From contig NZ_LZHZ01000075.1 in assembly GCF_001667505.1 (NCBI RefSeq), positions 1-43,027 on the forward strand: a DNA stretch of 43,027 nt, given 5' to 3'. Source of the DNA: Mycobacterium sp. ACS1612 (lineage in GTDB: Bacteria > Actinomycetota > Actinomycetes > Mycobacteriales > Mycobacteriaceae). Within the stretch, counting starts at the first letter, position 1. Every line of letters starts with the position of its first letter. The notes beneath the pieces were generated by a model that ran no database searches, was not told where the DNA came from, and worked only from the letters and a program-made list of their open reading frames with translations. The translations under genes and the position numbers were made by a program. Of the stretch, positions 32,525 through 40,728 are shown piece after piece.

Positions 32525-33463
32525 CTACCCGCGGTCGATGACCCATTCGAACGCCTTGGCCTTCGAACGCGCGCCCTGCGCGGTCCGCGACCGGTTCGGC
32601 TCGCCGAGTTCGGAGAGCAGTTTCTCGGAGATGTCCACGATGGACGCCAGCGTGGCAGGCGTGAACCAGTCCGGGCGGGTCGCGAACAGTAGGTCTTCGG
32701 TGCTGGTGTTGCCGCTGGCGCCGGGTGCGAACGGACAACCGCCGAGACCGCCGAGCGAACCGTCGACCATGGTGGCGCCCGCATCGATCGCGGCGAGCGT
32801 GTTCGCCACGCCGAGACCCCAGGTGTCGTGTCCGTGAAAGACGATGCGGCGCTGCGGAGTCCAGGCCTTGAGCGTCGCGATCAGATCAGTGACCTGCGTG
32901 GGGATGGCCTGTCCGAGAGTGTCGCACACGACGGTGTCGTCGGCCCCCGCGGTGCGCGGGTCAGCGGCGATCCCGATCACCCGTTCAGGACTGATCTGGC
33001 CCTCGAACGGGCACGTGAACGCCGTCGCGATGCACAACTGGATGGTCCCGCCGACCTCCCTGGCGATCCGCACAGCATCGGGCATGGCCGCGACGCTGTC
33101 CTCGGTGCTGCGCCCGATGTTGGCCTTGTTGTGAGAGTCCGATGCGGAAAAGCAGTACTGAAATCTCCGCGCGCCGGCGGCCGCCGCCTTCTCGACGTGC
33201 CGCGGTGTCGCCACCCAGATCCAACAACGCTCGAGTTCGTCGGCGGTCAATGCCGCGACGACGTCGAGCGTATCGGCAAGCGGCGGAACGAGGTCCGGTC
33301 GCGCCATCGACCCGATCTCGAGCGCAGGAACTCCGAGCGCCAGCAACTCTCGGACGATCTCCACCTTTCGCTCGGTGGGCAGCGTTTTCGCGGTCAGTTG
33401 CAATCCGTCGCGCAATGTCACGTCGCGCAGTTCGGCGCGCGGGGTGTACGGGCGTGGCGTCAT
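32525..33463 (-). CDS. HMG-CoA lyase-family protein
   Basis: A 312-residue HMGL-like TIM-barrel lyase. It has RDVTLRDGLQ at 13-22, SASDSHNKANIGRS (106-119), the metal ligands His210/His212 in FHGHDTWG, and the signature GGCPFAPGASGN (241-252) with Cys243, as in true 3-hydroxy-3-methylglutaryl-CoA lyases. It should cleave HMG-CoA or a similar 3-hydroxy-3-methyl acyl-CoA to acetyl-CoA (or an analogue) and an oxoacid. Its ATG overlaps the CoA-transferase stop by 4 bp, which points to sequential activation and cleavage of one acid. Confidence 0.92.
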   Translation of the reverse strand: MTPRPYTPRAELRDVTLRDGLQLTAKTLPTERKVEIVRELLALGVPALEIGSMARPDLVPPLADTLDVVAALTADELERCWIWVATPRHVEKAAAAGARRFQYCFSASDSHNKANIGRSTEDSVAAMPDAVRIAREVGGTIQLCIATAFTCPFEGQISPERVIGIAADPRTAGADDTVVCDTLGQAIPTQVTDLIATLKAWTPQRRIVFHGHDTWGLGVANTLAAIDAGATMVDGSLGGLGGCPFAPGASGNTSTEDLLFATRPDWFTPATLASIVDISEKLLSELGEPNRSRTAQGARSKAKAFEWVIDRG

Positions 33464-34668
33464 GTCAGCGCTCCTATCTCGTCGTCGCTGAGCCCGAGCA
33501 CCAAGGAGAGCACCTCACGGGTGTGCTCGCCGAGGTCGGGTCCGACGTTGCGGATCGGCAGCGACGCACCACCGATCACGGGGACGATGCCGGGAAAGCC
33601 GACCGATTTCGGCTGCGCCTCCCCGGTGTCAACGTCGAAGTGCTGGATCATGTTTCGCGCCTCGTACTGCTCGTCGGCGCAGATGTCGGCGGCGGTGTAG
33701 ATGGGTCCGGACGGCACCCCCGCCTCGTCGAGCAGCTTGAGGGCTTCGTCGCGGTCGTGTCGGCTGGTCCACTGCCCGATCGCGGCGTCGAGTTCATCGC
33801 GTCGGCGCCAGCGGCCCGCATTGGTCTGCAGGTCGGGATCGTCGGCGAGGTCGGGCCTTCCGATGGTGTGCATGTAGCGCTGGAAGATCGCGTCGCCGTT
33901 GCCTGCCACGATGATGTTGGTGCCGTCGGCGCAGGGGTACGCGTTACTGGGCGCAATGCCTTCCATCCGCCCGCCGACGCGTTCGCGTGTGACGCCGTAG
34001 GCGAGGTAGTCGGGCACCAGCGATTCCATCACCGACAGCACGGACTCGTTCAACGCGACGTCGATGATGCGTTGCGGAAGTGGAACTTTGACGCGCTCAC
34101 GCTGAAACAGCGCCATCACGGTGCCGAAGGCGGCATAGATGCCTGCGATCGAGTCACCGATGGACACCCCGGTACGCACCGGCGGCCGGTCCGGGTCACC
34201 GACCAGTTCCCGCAGCCCGCCGAAGGCTTCAGCCACCGCGGCGAACCCGGGCCGCTGCGCCAGGGGACCGGTCTGGCCGAACGCCGAGATGCGGGTGATC
34301 ACCAGATCAGGGTTGACGCGATCGAGTTCTTCGGGGCCGAGCCCCCACTTTTCCAGCGTGCCAGGGCGGAAGTTCTCGAGCAGCACGTCGCAGTGTCGGA
34401 TGAGGTCGAGCACCAGTTGCCTGCCGCGCTCGGTCTTCAGGTCCAGCACGACCGACTTCTTGTTGCGATTGATGGTGCGGTAGAGCATCGAAGTGTCCCC
34501 GGAGTACAACCTCCAGTTGCGCAGCTCGTCGCCGGTCAGTGGGCGCTCCACCTTGATGACCTCGGCACCGAAGTCGGCCAGCATCCGGCCCGCCGTCGGG
34601 GCGGCGATGTAGTTGCCGAGCTCCAGCACCCGAACGCCGGCGAGTGGACGAATATCGTTGGTGTTCAA
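33460..34668 (-). CDS. Family III CoA-transferase (CaiB/BaiF type)
   Basis: A 402-residue class III CoA-transferase with the N-terminal VLELGNYIAAPTAGRML pattern and catalytic Asp172 in SIGDSIAG. The start is TTG 34668, preceded by AAGGGA at suitable spacing; there is no ATG or GTG at the right place. In the unit permease, CoA-transferase, lyase, it probably transfers CoA to the imported acid, which the lyase then cleaves. It resembles the other CoA-transferase in this window (23060-24286) only at family level. Confidence 0.92.
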   Translation of the reverse strand: MNTNDIRPLAGVRVLELGNYIAAPTAGRMLADFGAEVIKVERPLTGDELRNWRLYSGDTSMLYRTINRNKKSVVLDLKTERGRQLVLDLIRHCDVLLENFRPGTLEKWGLGPEELDRVNPDLVITRISAFGQTGPLAQRPGFAAVAEAFGGLRELVGDPDRPPVRTGVSIGDSIAGIYAAFGTVMALFQRERVKVPLPQRIIDVALNESVLSVMESLVPDYLAYGVTRERVGGRMEGIAPSNAYPCADGTNIIVAGNGDAIFQRYMHTIGRPDLADDPDLQTNAGRWRRRDELDAAIGQWTSRHDRDEALKLLDEAGVPSGPIYTAADICADEQYEARNMIQHFDVDTGEAQPKSVGFPGIVPVIGGASLPIRNVGPDLGEHTREVLSLVLGLSDDEIGALT

Positions 34669-34684
34669 TATTTTCCCTTGAGTC

Positions 34685-36094
34685 TTAGTGGAGCAGCGCG
34701 TTCATCGACAGGATGAGCAGAATCGCCACGACCGATGCGACCGATGCTCCGACGGTATTCGTCTTCAATGCACCGCGTGTCGACTGACCCAACAGTGACT
34801 GCAGCAGCCAAAACGTATTGCTGGTGACGTGCACGGCGAAGAGCGAGCCGGCGCCTGCGGCCAGCGCGATCAGCACCGGGTCCAGCCCGATGACCGGTGC
34901 CACCGGCGCGAGGATGCCTGCCGATGTGATCGCAGAGATCGTTATGGAGCCGACCGCTACGTGCAAACCCGCGGCGATGAGCCACACCATTAGCAGTGGC
35001 GCTGCAGTGGTGGCGGTGAAGTAGTGGCCGAGGATGTCGCCGAGCCCAATTGCCTTGATCGTGGCGGCCAGTGAGCCGCCCACCCCGGTCAGGATCAGAA
35101 TCTGTCCGCTCTCCTTGAACCCGGAGGCGATCGCGTGCTGAATCTGCTCGCCACCAAGCGCTCGGCGGCCGACGAAGCTGGTGCCGATCAGGCCGATCAG
35201 CAGGGCGATGACGGGGGAGGAAAGAAACTTCACGATCGGGTTGTGAATATCGGCCGCATCGAGAATTGCGCCCAAAGCGATGAGTACCAAAGACGTCAGC
35301 ATCGGTGCGAACAGCACGACCAGCGCTGGCTGGGTACGGGTCACAGTGGCTTTCCTGGTGGCAAGGCCGCCGCCAGAAGGCTCTTGACCCTCAGTCGAAT
35401 TGGCGCTGTCCGAAGTATCCGCGCCGGCTTCGGTATCTTCGCCGAGGAACTCCTGCTCATCGCGGTCCGGGTTCCACCAGCCGCGATTGAACAGGAACGA
35501 CATGATCGTCACGGCGATCGTAACGGTGGGTATTACCAGCAGCACACCGAACAACAGCATCTTGCCCAGTGGTACGCCGAGCAGACCTGCCAGGCCAAGC
35601 GCGCCGACGCTTGGAACCGTCAGAGCGACGCCGCAGTCCAGGCCGATGGCCATGGCCGTGGCCATGTGCGCGGTTCCGTTTTTCCCGATCGTCCTGGCAA
35701 GGCTGCGAGCAAGCGGTGCCGAGATGACGACCAGCACATCGACATAGATGGACTGAAGCAGTGTCGCAATCGTCAACGACATGGCATGGGGCATGCGCTT
35801 CGGTCCGACGAGCCTTATCAGCGTCTGCACGAGACGCTCGATGGCGCCGGTCTCTTGCAATATCGCGCCCATCAACACACCGAACGCGATCAGCAGGCCC
35901 ACCTCGGCCATGATGTCGCCGAAGCCTTTCATGATCGCGTCGATGGTCTTCTCGACGCCAATGCCGGCCGTCAAGCCGAGGTAGGCGGAGCCAACCACCA
36001 ACGACACGACCGGGTTGAACTTGAAACGCACGATCATCACGACCACCGCGATGATCGCGACCGCGGTGTTGACGACGACTGCGGTATGTGACAT
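34685..36094 (-). CDS. GntP-family permease (gluconate:H+ symporter family)
   Basis: A 469-residue polytopic membrane protein with about 12 hydrophobic segments and a charged cytoplasmic-type loop near 205-250 (rich in Asp, Glu, Ser). Family features include GVLMGAILQETGAIERL and AVHVTSNTFWLLQSLL near the C-terminus. GntP members import hydroxy acids and similar organic acids with protons. ATG 36094 follows AAGGGG; the frame continues upstream but without a hydrophobic start. It is the first gene of the CoA-transferase/HMG-CoA-lyase/IclR unit, so the imported acid is probably the substrate of those enzymes. Confidence 0.9.
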   Translation of the reverse strand: MSHTAVVVNTAVAIIAVVVMIVRFKFNPVVSLVVGSAYLGLTAGIGVEKTIDAIMKGFGDIMAEVGLLIAFGVLMGAILQETGAIERLVQTLIRLVGPKRMPHAMSLTIATLLQSIYVDVLVVISAPLARSLARTIGKNGTAHMATAMAIGLDCGVALTVPSVGALGLAGLLGVPLGKMLLFGVLLVIPTVTIAVTIMSFLFNRGWWNPDRDEQEFLGEDTEAGADTSDSANSTEGQEPSGGGLATRKATVTRTQPALVVLFAPMLTSLVLIALGAILDAADIHNPIVKFLSSPVIALLIGLIGTSFVGRRALGGEQIQHAIASGFKESGQILILTGVGGSLAATIKAIGLGDILGHYFTATTAAPLLMVWLIAAGLHVAVGSITISAITSAGILAPVAPVIGLDPVLIALAAGAGSLFAVHVTSNTFWLLQSLLGQSTRGALKTNTVGASVASVVAILLILSMNALLH

Positions 36095-36367
36095 GAAGTG
36101 GCCCCTTTGCACGTTCTGCTTGGTATGAGTCACCACGGGCCACTCGGTGTGTGACCTACGACGCATCCACATTATGAGCACACGCTCACGATATAAGCAA
36201 CACTGCAGGTCGGCGACCCCGTGACCTGGCGTTATGTGCGGAAAACAAAGCCGTCGGTCCGTGTGACTGGTGGCGCCACGTAGCCGATCAGCAAGCGGAC
36301 GTTTTGCGCGGGATACACGGCAGAATCCGAAGTCTGCAACCGCGGCTACGAGTAAAGGGGTTCGGCA
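36095..36367. other. Divergent intergenic region, no clear element
   Basis: This 273-bp region separates the permease and the luciferase-like gene and must hold both promoters. It is less GC-rich near 36165-36200. I see no copy of the 19-bp palindrome and no long inverted repeat. IclR operators are too degenerate to call by eye. Confidence 0.4.
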
Positions 36368-37408
36368 GTGATGCGAGTGCTCGACGAGTTGGGCTACTAC
36401 TTGCTGGCCGGTGGGGGCGGCGAGGGGCCTGCCACGCTGATGGACGAGGCTCGCCGCGGTGAGGAGATGGGCTTCGGCACCGCGTTCATCTCGGAGCGAT
36501 GGAACGTGAAGGAGGCGTCATCGCTCGTCGGCGCCGCCTGTGCGGTCACCAACCGTATGCGAATCGCCACCGCGGCAACGAATCACAACACCCGACACCC
36601 GCTGATCACCGGCTCGTGGGCGACCACGATGCATCGTCTCTCCGGCGGACGGTTCACCCTCGGCCTTGGCCGCGGAGTCGCGGCGATGTACGCCGCGTTC
36701 GGTATCCCGGCGGTGACCACGGCGCAGATGGAGGACTTCGCCAACGTCATGCGGCGACTGTGGCGCGGCGAGATGATCTTCAACCACGACGGACCGATCG
36801 GCAAATACCAGGTGCTGTTCCTCGATCCCGATTTCCGCGAGGACATCCGGTTGGCCCTCGTGGCGTTCGGTCCTCAGACGCTGGCGCTGGGCGGGCGAGT
36901 CTTCGACGACGTCATCCTGCACACCTACTTCGCGCCGGACACGGTGCAACGCTGTGTGAAGACGGTGAAGGACGCCGCGGAGAAGGCGGGCCGCGATCCC
37001 GACAGCGTGCGGGTGTGGTCCTGCTTCGCGACCGTCGGTGACCATCTGCCCGAAGAACTGCGGTTGAAGAAGACCGTGGCCCGATTGGCGACTTATCTGC
37101 AGGGCTACGGTGATCTGCTGGTGAAGACCAACGGCTGGGATCCCGCTGTGCTACAACGCTTCCGAGACGACGCCGTCGTCACCTCGATCCCCGGCGGCAT
37201 CGACCATAAGGCCAGCGCAGAGCAGATCGAGCACATCGCCGGGTTGATCCCCGACGAATGGCTGGAGCCGTCGGCCACCGGGTCACCGCGGCAGTGTGTC
37301 GAGCGGATCCGCAAGGAGTTCGACTATGGCGCAGACGCGGTTATCATGCACGGCGCCACTCCCGACGAACTCGAACCGATCGTCGACGCCTACCGCGCGA
37401 CCCGGTGA
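36368..37408 (+). CDS. LLM-class (luciferase-like) oxidoreductase, probably F420- or FMN-dependent
   Basis: A 346-residue luciferase-like TIM-barrel oxidoreductase. Typical features are a LGYYLLAGG first strand, AATNHNTRHPLITGSWATTM, and SGGRFTLGLGRGV, where such proteins bind the flavin or deazaflavin phosphate. Mycobacteria have many F420-dependent members. GTG 36368 is 7 bases after AAAGGGG and is preferred to the ATG that directly follows. It stands alone, divergent from the GntP permease. The substrate is unknown; reduction or monooxygenation of a cyclic ketone or enone is a reasonable guess given the context. Confidence 0.88.
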   Translation: MMRVLDELGYYLLAGGGGEGPATLMDEARRGEEMGFGTAFISERWNVKEASSLVGAACAVTNRMRIATAATNHNTRHPLITGSWATTMHRLSGGRFTLGLGRGVAAMYAAFGIPAVTTAQMEDFANVMRRLWRGEMIFNHDGPIGKYQVLFLDPDFREDIRLALVAFGPQTLALGGRVFDDVILHTYFAPDTVQRCVKTVKDAAEKAGRDPDSVRVWSCFATVGDHLPEELRLKKTVARLATYLQGYGDLLVKTNGWDPAVLQRFRDDAVVTSIPGGIDHKASAEQIEHIAGLIPDEWLEPSATGSPRQCVERIRKEFDYGADAVIMHGATPDELEPIVDAYRATR

Positions 37409-37452
37409 TTCGTGTGCGAATAGAGCGGTGAGCGCGCGGAAACGCAGACAAA

Positions 37453-38949
37453 TCACGGAAAAATGAGGGCGCGGGACACTGGTTCCGCGGCCGCCTGCCT
37501 GGCGTAGATACCGCGTTGCAACGCTGACAGCAGCGCATCGCGTGTCTCTTCGGGATGAATGAGGTCGTCGAAACCGAGATGGCCGGCCGACCGGAACGAC
37601 GCTTCGACCTCGGCTTTGCGCAGTCTCGCTTCGACGTCTTCGGCGGCATGCGAGGCCCTGCTCAACGCGGCAGCGCTCATGGCTCCCATGGTGGCGCCGG
37701 GGTAGGCGAACGTCGCGCTCTGATTGTCGAAACCCAACAGCGACATCACCATTGAACCGAAACCGTAGGCCTTGCGCAGTGTCACATGCAACTTCAGTGT
37801 GGTCGCCGCCGTCTGCGCGGCGAACATCCTCGCGCCGCTGCGCAGTACCCCGCTCTGCTCGGACCGACTGCCAGGCAACATGCCCGGGTTGTCGGCGAGG
37901 AACACGATCGGCAGATGAAAAGAGTCGGCCACCATGATGAAATGCGCTGCCTTGTCGGCGGCGTCGGCGTCGATGGAGCCGGCGATCACCTTGGGCTGGT
38001 TGGCGACCACCGCGACGGGATGTCCGCCGAGATGGGCGAGCGCGCAGATGATCGCCGGCCCGAACTTGGGTTGCACCTCGAACCAGCCGCGGGTGTCGAA
38101 CACCACGTCAAGGACGGCGCGCATATCGTAGACGCGGCGGTTGCCGCGGGGGACTATGTCGAGCAGTTCGGGTGTCGATCGCGGTTCGGCCGCTTCGTCT
38201 TCGGGTAGCGACGGCGGATACGACCATGCGCTCGGCGGGAAGTACGACAGGTATCGGCGGATGTCGTCGAGCACCGCTTCGTCGTCCTCGGCGAGGTTGT
38301 GGATCACGCCGCTGGTCAGCGCGACGCCGGGGCCGCCCAGATCTTCCTTCGAAATGTCTTCGCCTGTCGACTCTTTCACCACTGGCGGACCGGCCGTGAA
38401 GATCGCACCTTGGCGACTCATGATGGTGAAGTCGCACACCGGTGCCACCAGTGCCCCGTGGCCTGCCGACGGGCCGAGTAGTCCGCCGACCATCGGAACC
38501 TTGCCGGAGCACCGCGCCTGCGCAAGCAGGTCGGTGGGCGTGCGGCCGTAATGCTCGCCGCTGGGCCGGAAGCCGGCGCCTTCGAGCAGCATGATCAGCG
38601 GGATCCTGTCGCGTAACGCCAACTCCGCCAACCGGTAGCGCTTGGCGTTTCCGCCGGGCCCGATACTGCCAGCCAACGTGGTGAAGTCCTCAGCGCCGAC
38701 CATCACCGGCGAACCGTTGATCAGCCCTGAGCCTGCCACGATTCCGTCTGCCGCGATGTCGCCGCCGACGAGTGTGCCGAACTCACGAAACGAGCCCTTG
38801 TCGAGAAGACGCTCGAGGCGGGCACGGGCGTCGAGTTTGCCCTTGCCGTGATGTTTGGTGAGTCGATCGGTGCCGCCCATCGCACGGGCATGTTGACGGC
38901 GGCGGGTCAGTTCATCGAGCGTGCTGTCCCAATCGTCAGCCTTAGTCAT
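37453..38949 (-). CDS. Acyl-CoA carboxylase carboxyltransferase (beta) subunit
   Basis: A 498-residue biotin-dependent carboxyltransferase family protein. It has the N-terminal crotonase-like half (RLERLLDKGSFREFG; GAEDFTTLAGSIGPG; GGLLGPSAGHGALVAP) and a C-terminal half with LADNPGMLPG and KAYGFGSMVM. It should transfer CO2 from carboxybiotin to an acyl-CoA. No biotin carboxylase or biotin-carrier gene lies in the window, so the alpha subunit must come from elsewhere. ATG 38949. It is divergent from the luciferase-like gene; palindrome site 9 lies 104 bp upstream and could also act on it. Confidence 0.9.
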   Translation of the reverse strand: MTKADDWDSTLDELTRRRQHARAMGGTDRLTKHHGKGKLDARARLERLLDKGSFREFGTLVGGDIAADGIVAGSGLINGSPVMVGAEDFTTLAGSIGPGGNAKRYRLAELALRDRIPLIMLLEGAGFRPSGEHYGRTPTDLLAQARCSGKVPMVGGLLGPSAGHGALVAPVCDFTIMSRQGAIFTAGPPVVKESTGEDISKEDLGGPGVALTSGVIHNLAEDDEAVLDDIRRYLSYFPPSAWSYPPSLPEDEAAEPRSTPELLDIVPRGNRRVYDMRAVLDVVFDTRGWFEVQPKFGPAIICALAHLGGHPVAVVANQPKVIAGSIDADAADKAAHFIMVADSFHLPIVFLADNPGMLPGSRSEQSGVLRSGARMFAAQTAATTLKLHVTLRKAYGFGSMVMSLLGFDNQSATFAYPGATMGAMSAAALSRASHAAEDVEARLRKAEVEASFRSAGHLGFDDLIHPEETRDALLSALQRGIYARQAAAEPVSRALIFP

Positions 38950-39053
38950 GCCTCGACTCCTCCTCGCTCATTCCTCACTCGTTGTCGTCTGCAGAAGTCA
39001 TGCGCCACTGTCGTCAGAAGGCGATCGTCCCACCGGCATGTTCGCGTTGACCA

Positions 39054-39072
39054 TACTGAATTGCTTACTGTA
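39054..39072. promoter_or_regulatory. 19-bp palindromic operator, site 9
   Basis: TACTGAATTGCTTACTGTA matches the consensus at 13 of 16 fixed positions, with the same 3-bp spacer. It lies 12 bp upstream of the luciferase-like gene's ATG at 39085 and about 104 bp upstream of the divergent carboxyltransferase ATG. Confidence 0.7.
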
Positions 39073-39084
39073 GCGTCGGCGGCT

Positions 39085-40131
39085 ATGGGTAGCGACGGCG
39101 GCCTCAGGGTCGACGCGGCCGTTGCCGGCGGACTCACCCGCGTCGCGCAGGCGGCAGGCACACTCGAGCAACGAGGCTACGACTGCTGTTGGACCGCCGA
39201 GATCAACCACGACCCCTTCTTACCGTTGGTGCTCGCCGCGGAGCACACCACCCGAATCGAGTTGGGCACCAGCATCGCTGTGGCCTTCGCGCGCAATCCC
39301 ATGACAGTGGCCAACATCGGGTGGGATCTGCAGGAGTTCTCGAGCGGCCGGTTCATCCTCGGACTCGGCTCACAGGTGCAGGCCCACATCGAGAAGCGGT
39401 TCAGCATGCCGTGGGGCCAGCCCGTGAACCGGATGCGTGAGTTCGTACTTGCGTTGCAGGCGATCTGGTCGTGCTGGCGCGACGGCACGAAGTTGAGCTT
39501 CGAGGGGGACTTCTACACCCACAAGATCATGACGCCGATGTTCACCCCCGATCCGCAATCGCACCCGTTTCCAAAGGTGTTTGTCGCGGCCGTCGGTGAG
39601 GCAATGACCGAGATGTGCGGTGAGGTCGCCGACGGCGTGCTCGCCCACGCGTTCACCACCAAGCGGTACTTCGAGCAGGTCACCATTCCCGCGTTGATGC
39701 GTGGTATCAAGCGCTCCGGACGGCAGCGTGGTGAGTTTCAACTGTCCGCGCCGATCTTTGTGGTGACGGGGGATACCGAAGAGCAGTTGACCACGGCGTC
39801 GGCGGCCACGCGCAAGCAGATCGCGTTCTACGGGTCGACGCCGGCCTACCGCACGGTGCTCGAACTGCACGGCTGGGGAGATCTGCACACCGAATTGCAC
39901 CGGCTGAGTCTGCAGGGTGAGTGGGACGCGATGGGTGCGCTCATCGACGACGAGATGCTCGAAGCGTTCGCGGTGGTCGCGCCGCTCGATACGGTGGCGA
40001 GCAAGATCCGCGAACGGTGCGACGGGGTGATTGACCGTGTGCTGGTGGGATTTCCGTCGTCGGTGACGGAGGACACTGTGATCGCCCTGCTTGGCGAGAT
40101 ACGCGGCCAGCCCGTGAGGAGTCGCCCGTGA
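39085..40131 (+). CDS. LLM-class (luciferase-like) oxidoreductase, probably F420-dependent
   Basis: A 348-residue luciferase-like oxidoreductase. It has CCWTAEINHDPFLPLVLAA at the substrate-facing strand, RIELGTSIAVAFARNPMTVA and SSGRFILGLGSQVQAHIEKRF, the cofactor-phosphate region, and a C-terminal VVAPLDTVASKIRERCDG. It resembles F420-type mycobacterial proteins with the AQAHIEKRF-like motif. ATG 39085 is chosen because homologous sequence begins there and palindrome site 9 sits immediately upstream; the frame further upstream runs through the promoter. Its stop overlaps the GTG of the truncated P450 (GTGA). Confidence 0.87.
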   Translation: MGSDGGLRVDAAVAGGLTRVAQAAGTLEQRGYDCCWTAEINHDPFLPLVLAAEHTTRIELGTSIAVAFARNPMTVANIGWDLQEFSSGRFILGLGSQVQAHIEKRFSMPWGQPVNRMREFVLALQAIWSCWRDGTKLSFEGDFYTHKIMTPMFTPDPQSHPFPKVFVAAVGEAMTEMCGEVADGVLAHAFTTKRYFEQVTIPALMRGIKRSGRQRGEFQLSAPIFVVTGDTEEQLTTASAATRKQIAFYGSTPAYRTVLELHGWGDLHTELHRLSLQGEWDAMGALIDDEMLEAFAVVAPLDTVASKIRERCDGVIDRVLVGFPSSVTEDTVIALLGEIRGQPVRSRP

Positions 40132-40700
40132 GCGTGCCGGCGATGCACGAAGCCGCCAAGGTGTTCGCCGACCCGCCGGCGTACACCGACGAAGCGAAAC
40201 TGCATGCGGCCCTCGCGCATTTGCGCGCCCACGCCCCGGTGGCACGGGTCGAGGTGCCGTCCTACCGGCCGTTCTGGGCGATCACCAAGCACGCCGACAT
40301 CATGTCCATCGAGCGCGATAACGCCTTGTTCACCAATGCGCCACGGCCGGTGCTGATGACGGAGGAGGCCGACGAACAGCAGGCAGCGATCGGCATCAAC
40401 ACGCTCATTTACATGGACGACTCGCAACACCGGGTGGTGCGGGCCAACGGCGCGGACTGGTTCCGGCCGAAGGCGATGCGCGCGTTGAAGGTTCGCGTCG
40501 ACGAGCTCGCCAAGCGGTTTGTGGACAGGATGGCGCAGGCGGGTAACGAGTGCGACTTCGTCCAGGAGGTCGCGGTGAACTACCCGCTGTACGTGATCAT
40601 GTCGGTGCTCGGCCTGCCTGAAGAAGACTTCCCGCGGATGCTCAAGTACACCCAGGAGATGTTCGGCGACAATCTTCGTCGGCGGACTCAAGCACTTGCC
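40128..40700 (+). pseudogene. Cytochrome P450, truncated after the N-terminal half
   Basis: From GTG 40128 about 185 codons read as a normal P450 N-terminal half: RPFWAITKHADIMSIERDN, NTLIYMDDSQHRVVR, WFRPKAMRALKVRVDELA and VNYPLYVIMSVLGLPEEDFP. Similarity stops near YTQEMFGDN (about 40670). The I-helix, ExxR and heme Cys are absent, so no functional P450 can be made. The open frame continues to 40811, but only through the 3' end of the convergent Gly/Pro-rich gene. The exact 3' limit of the remnant is uncertain. GTGA overlap with the luciferase-like gene shows it was once co-translated with it. Confidence 0.85.
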
Positions 40701-40728
40701 GATTCGCTACGCGCTGAGCTGATTCACC

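Noticed and set aside
35135..36091. Long plus-strand open frame opposite the GntP permease
   Set aside because: Composition is His/Asp/Gln-rich and matches no family, while the minus strand encodes clear transmembrane segments; it is a high-GC shadow frame.
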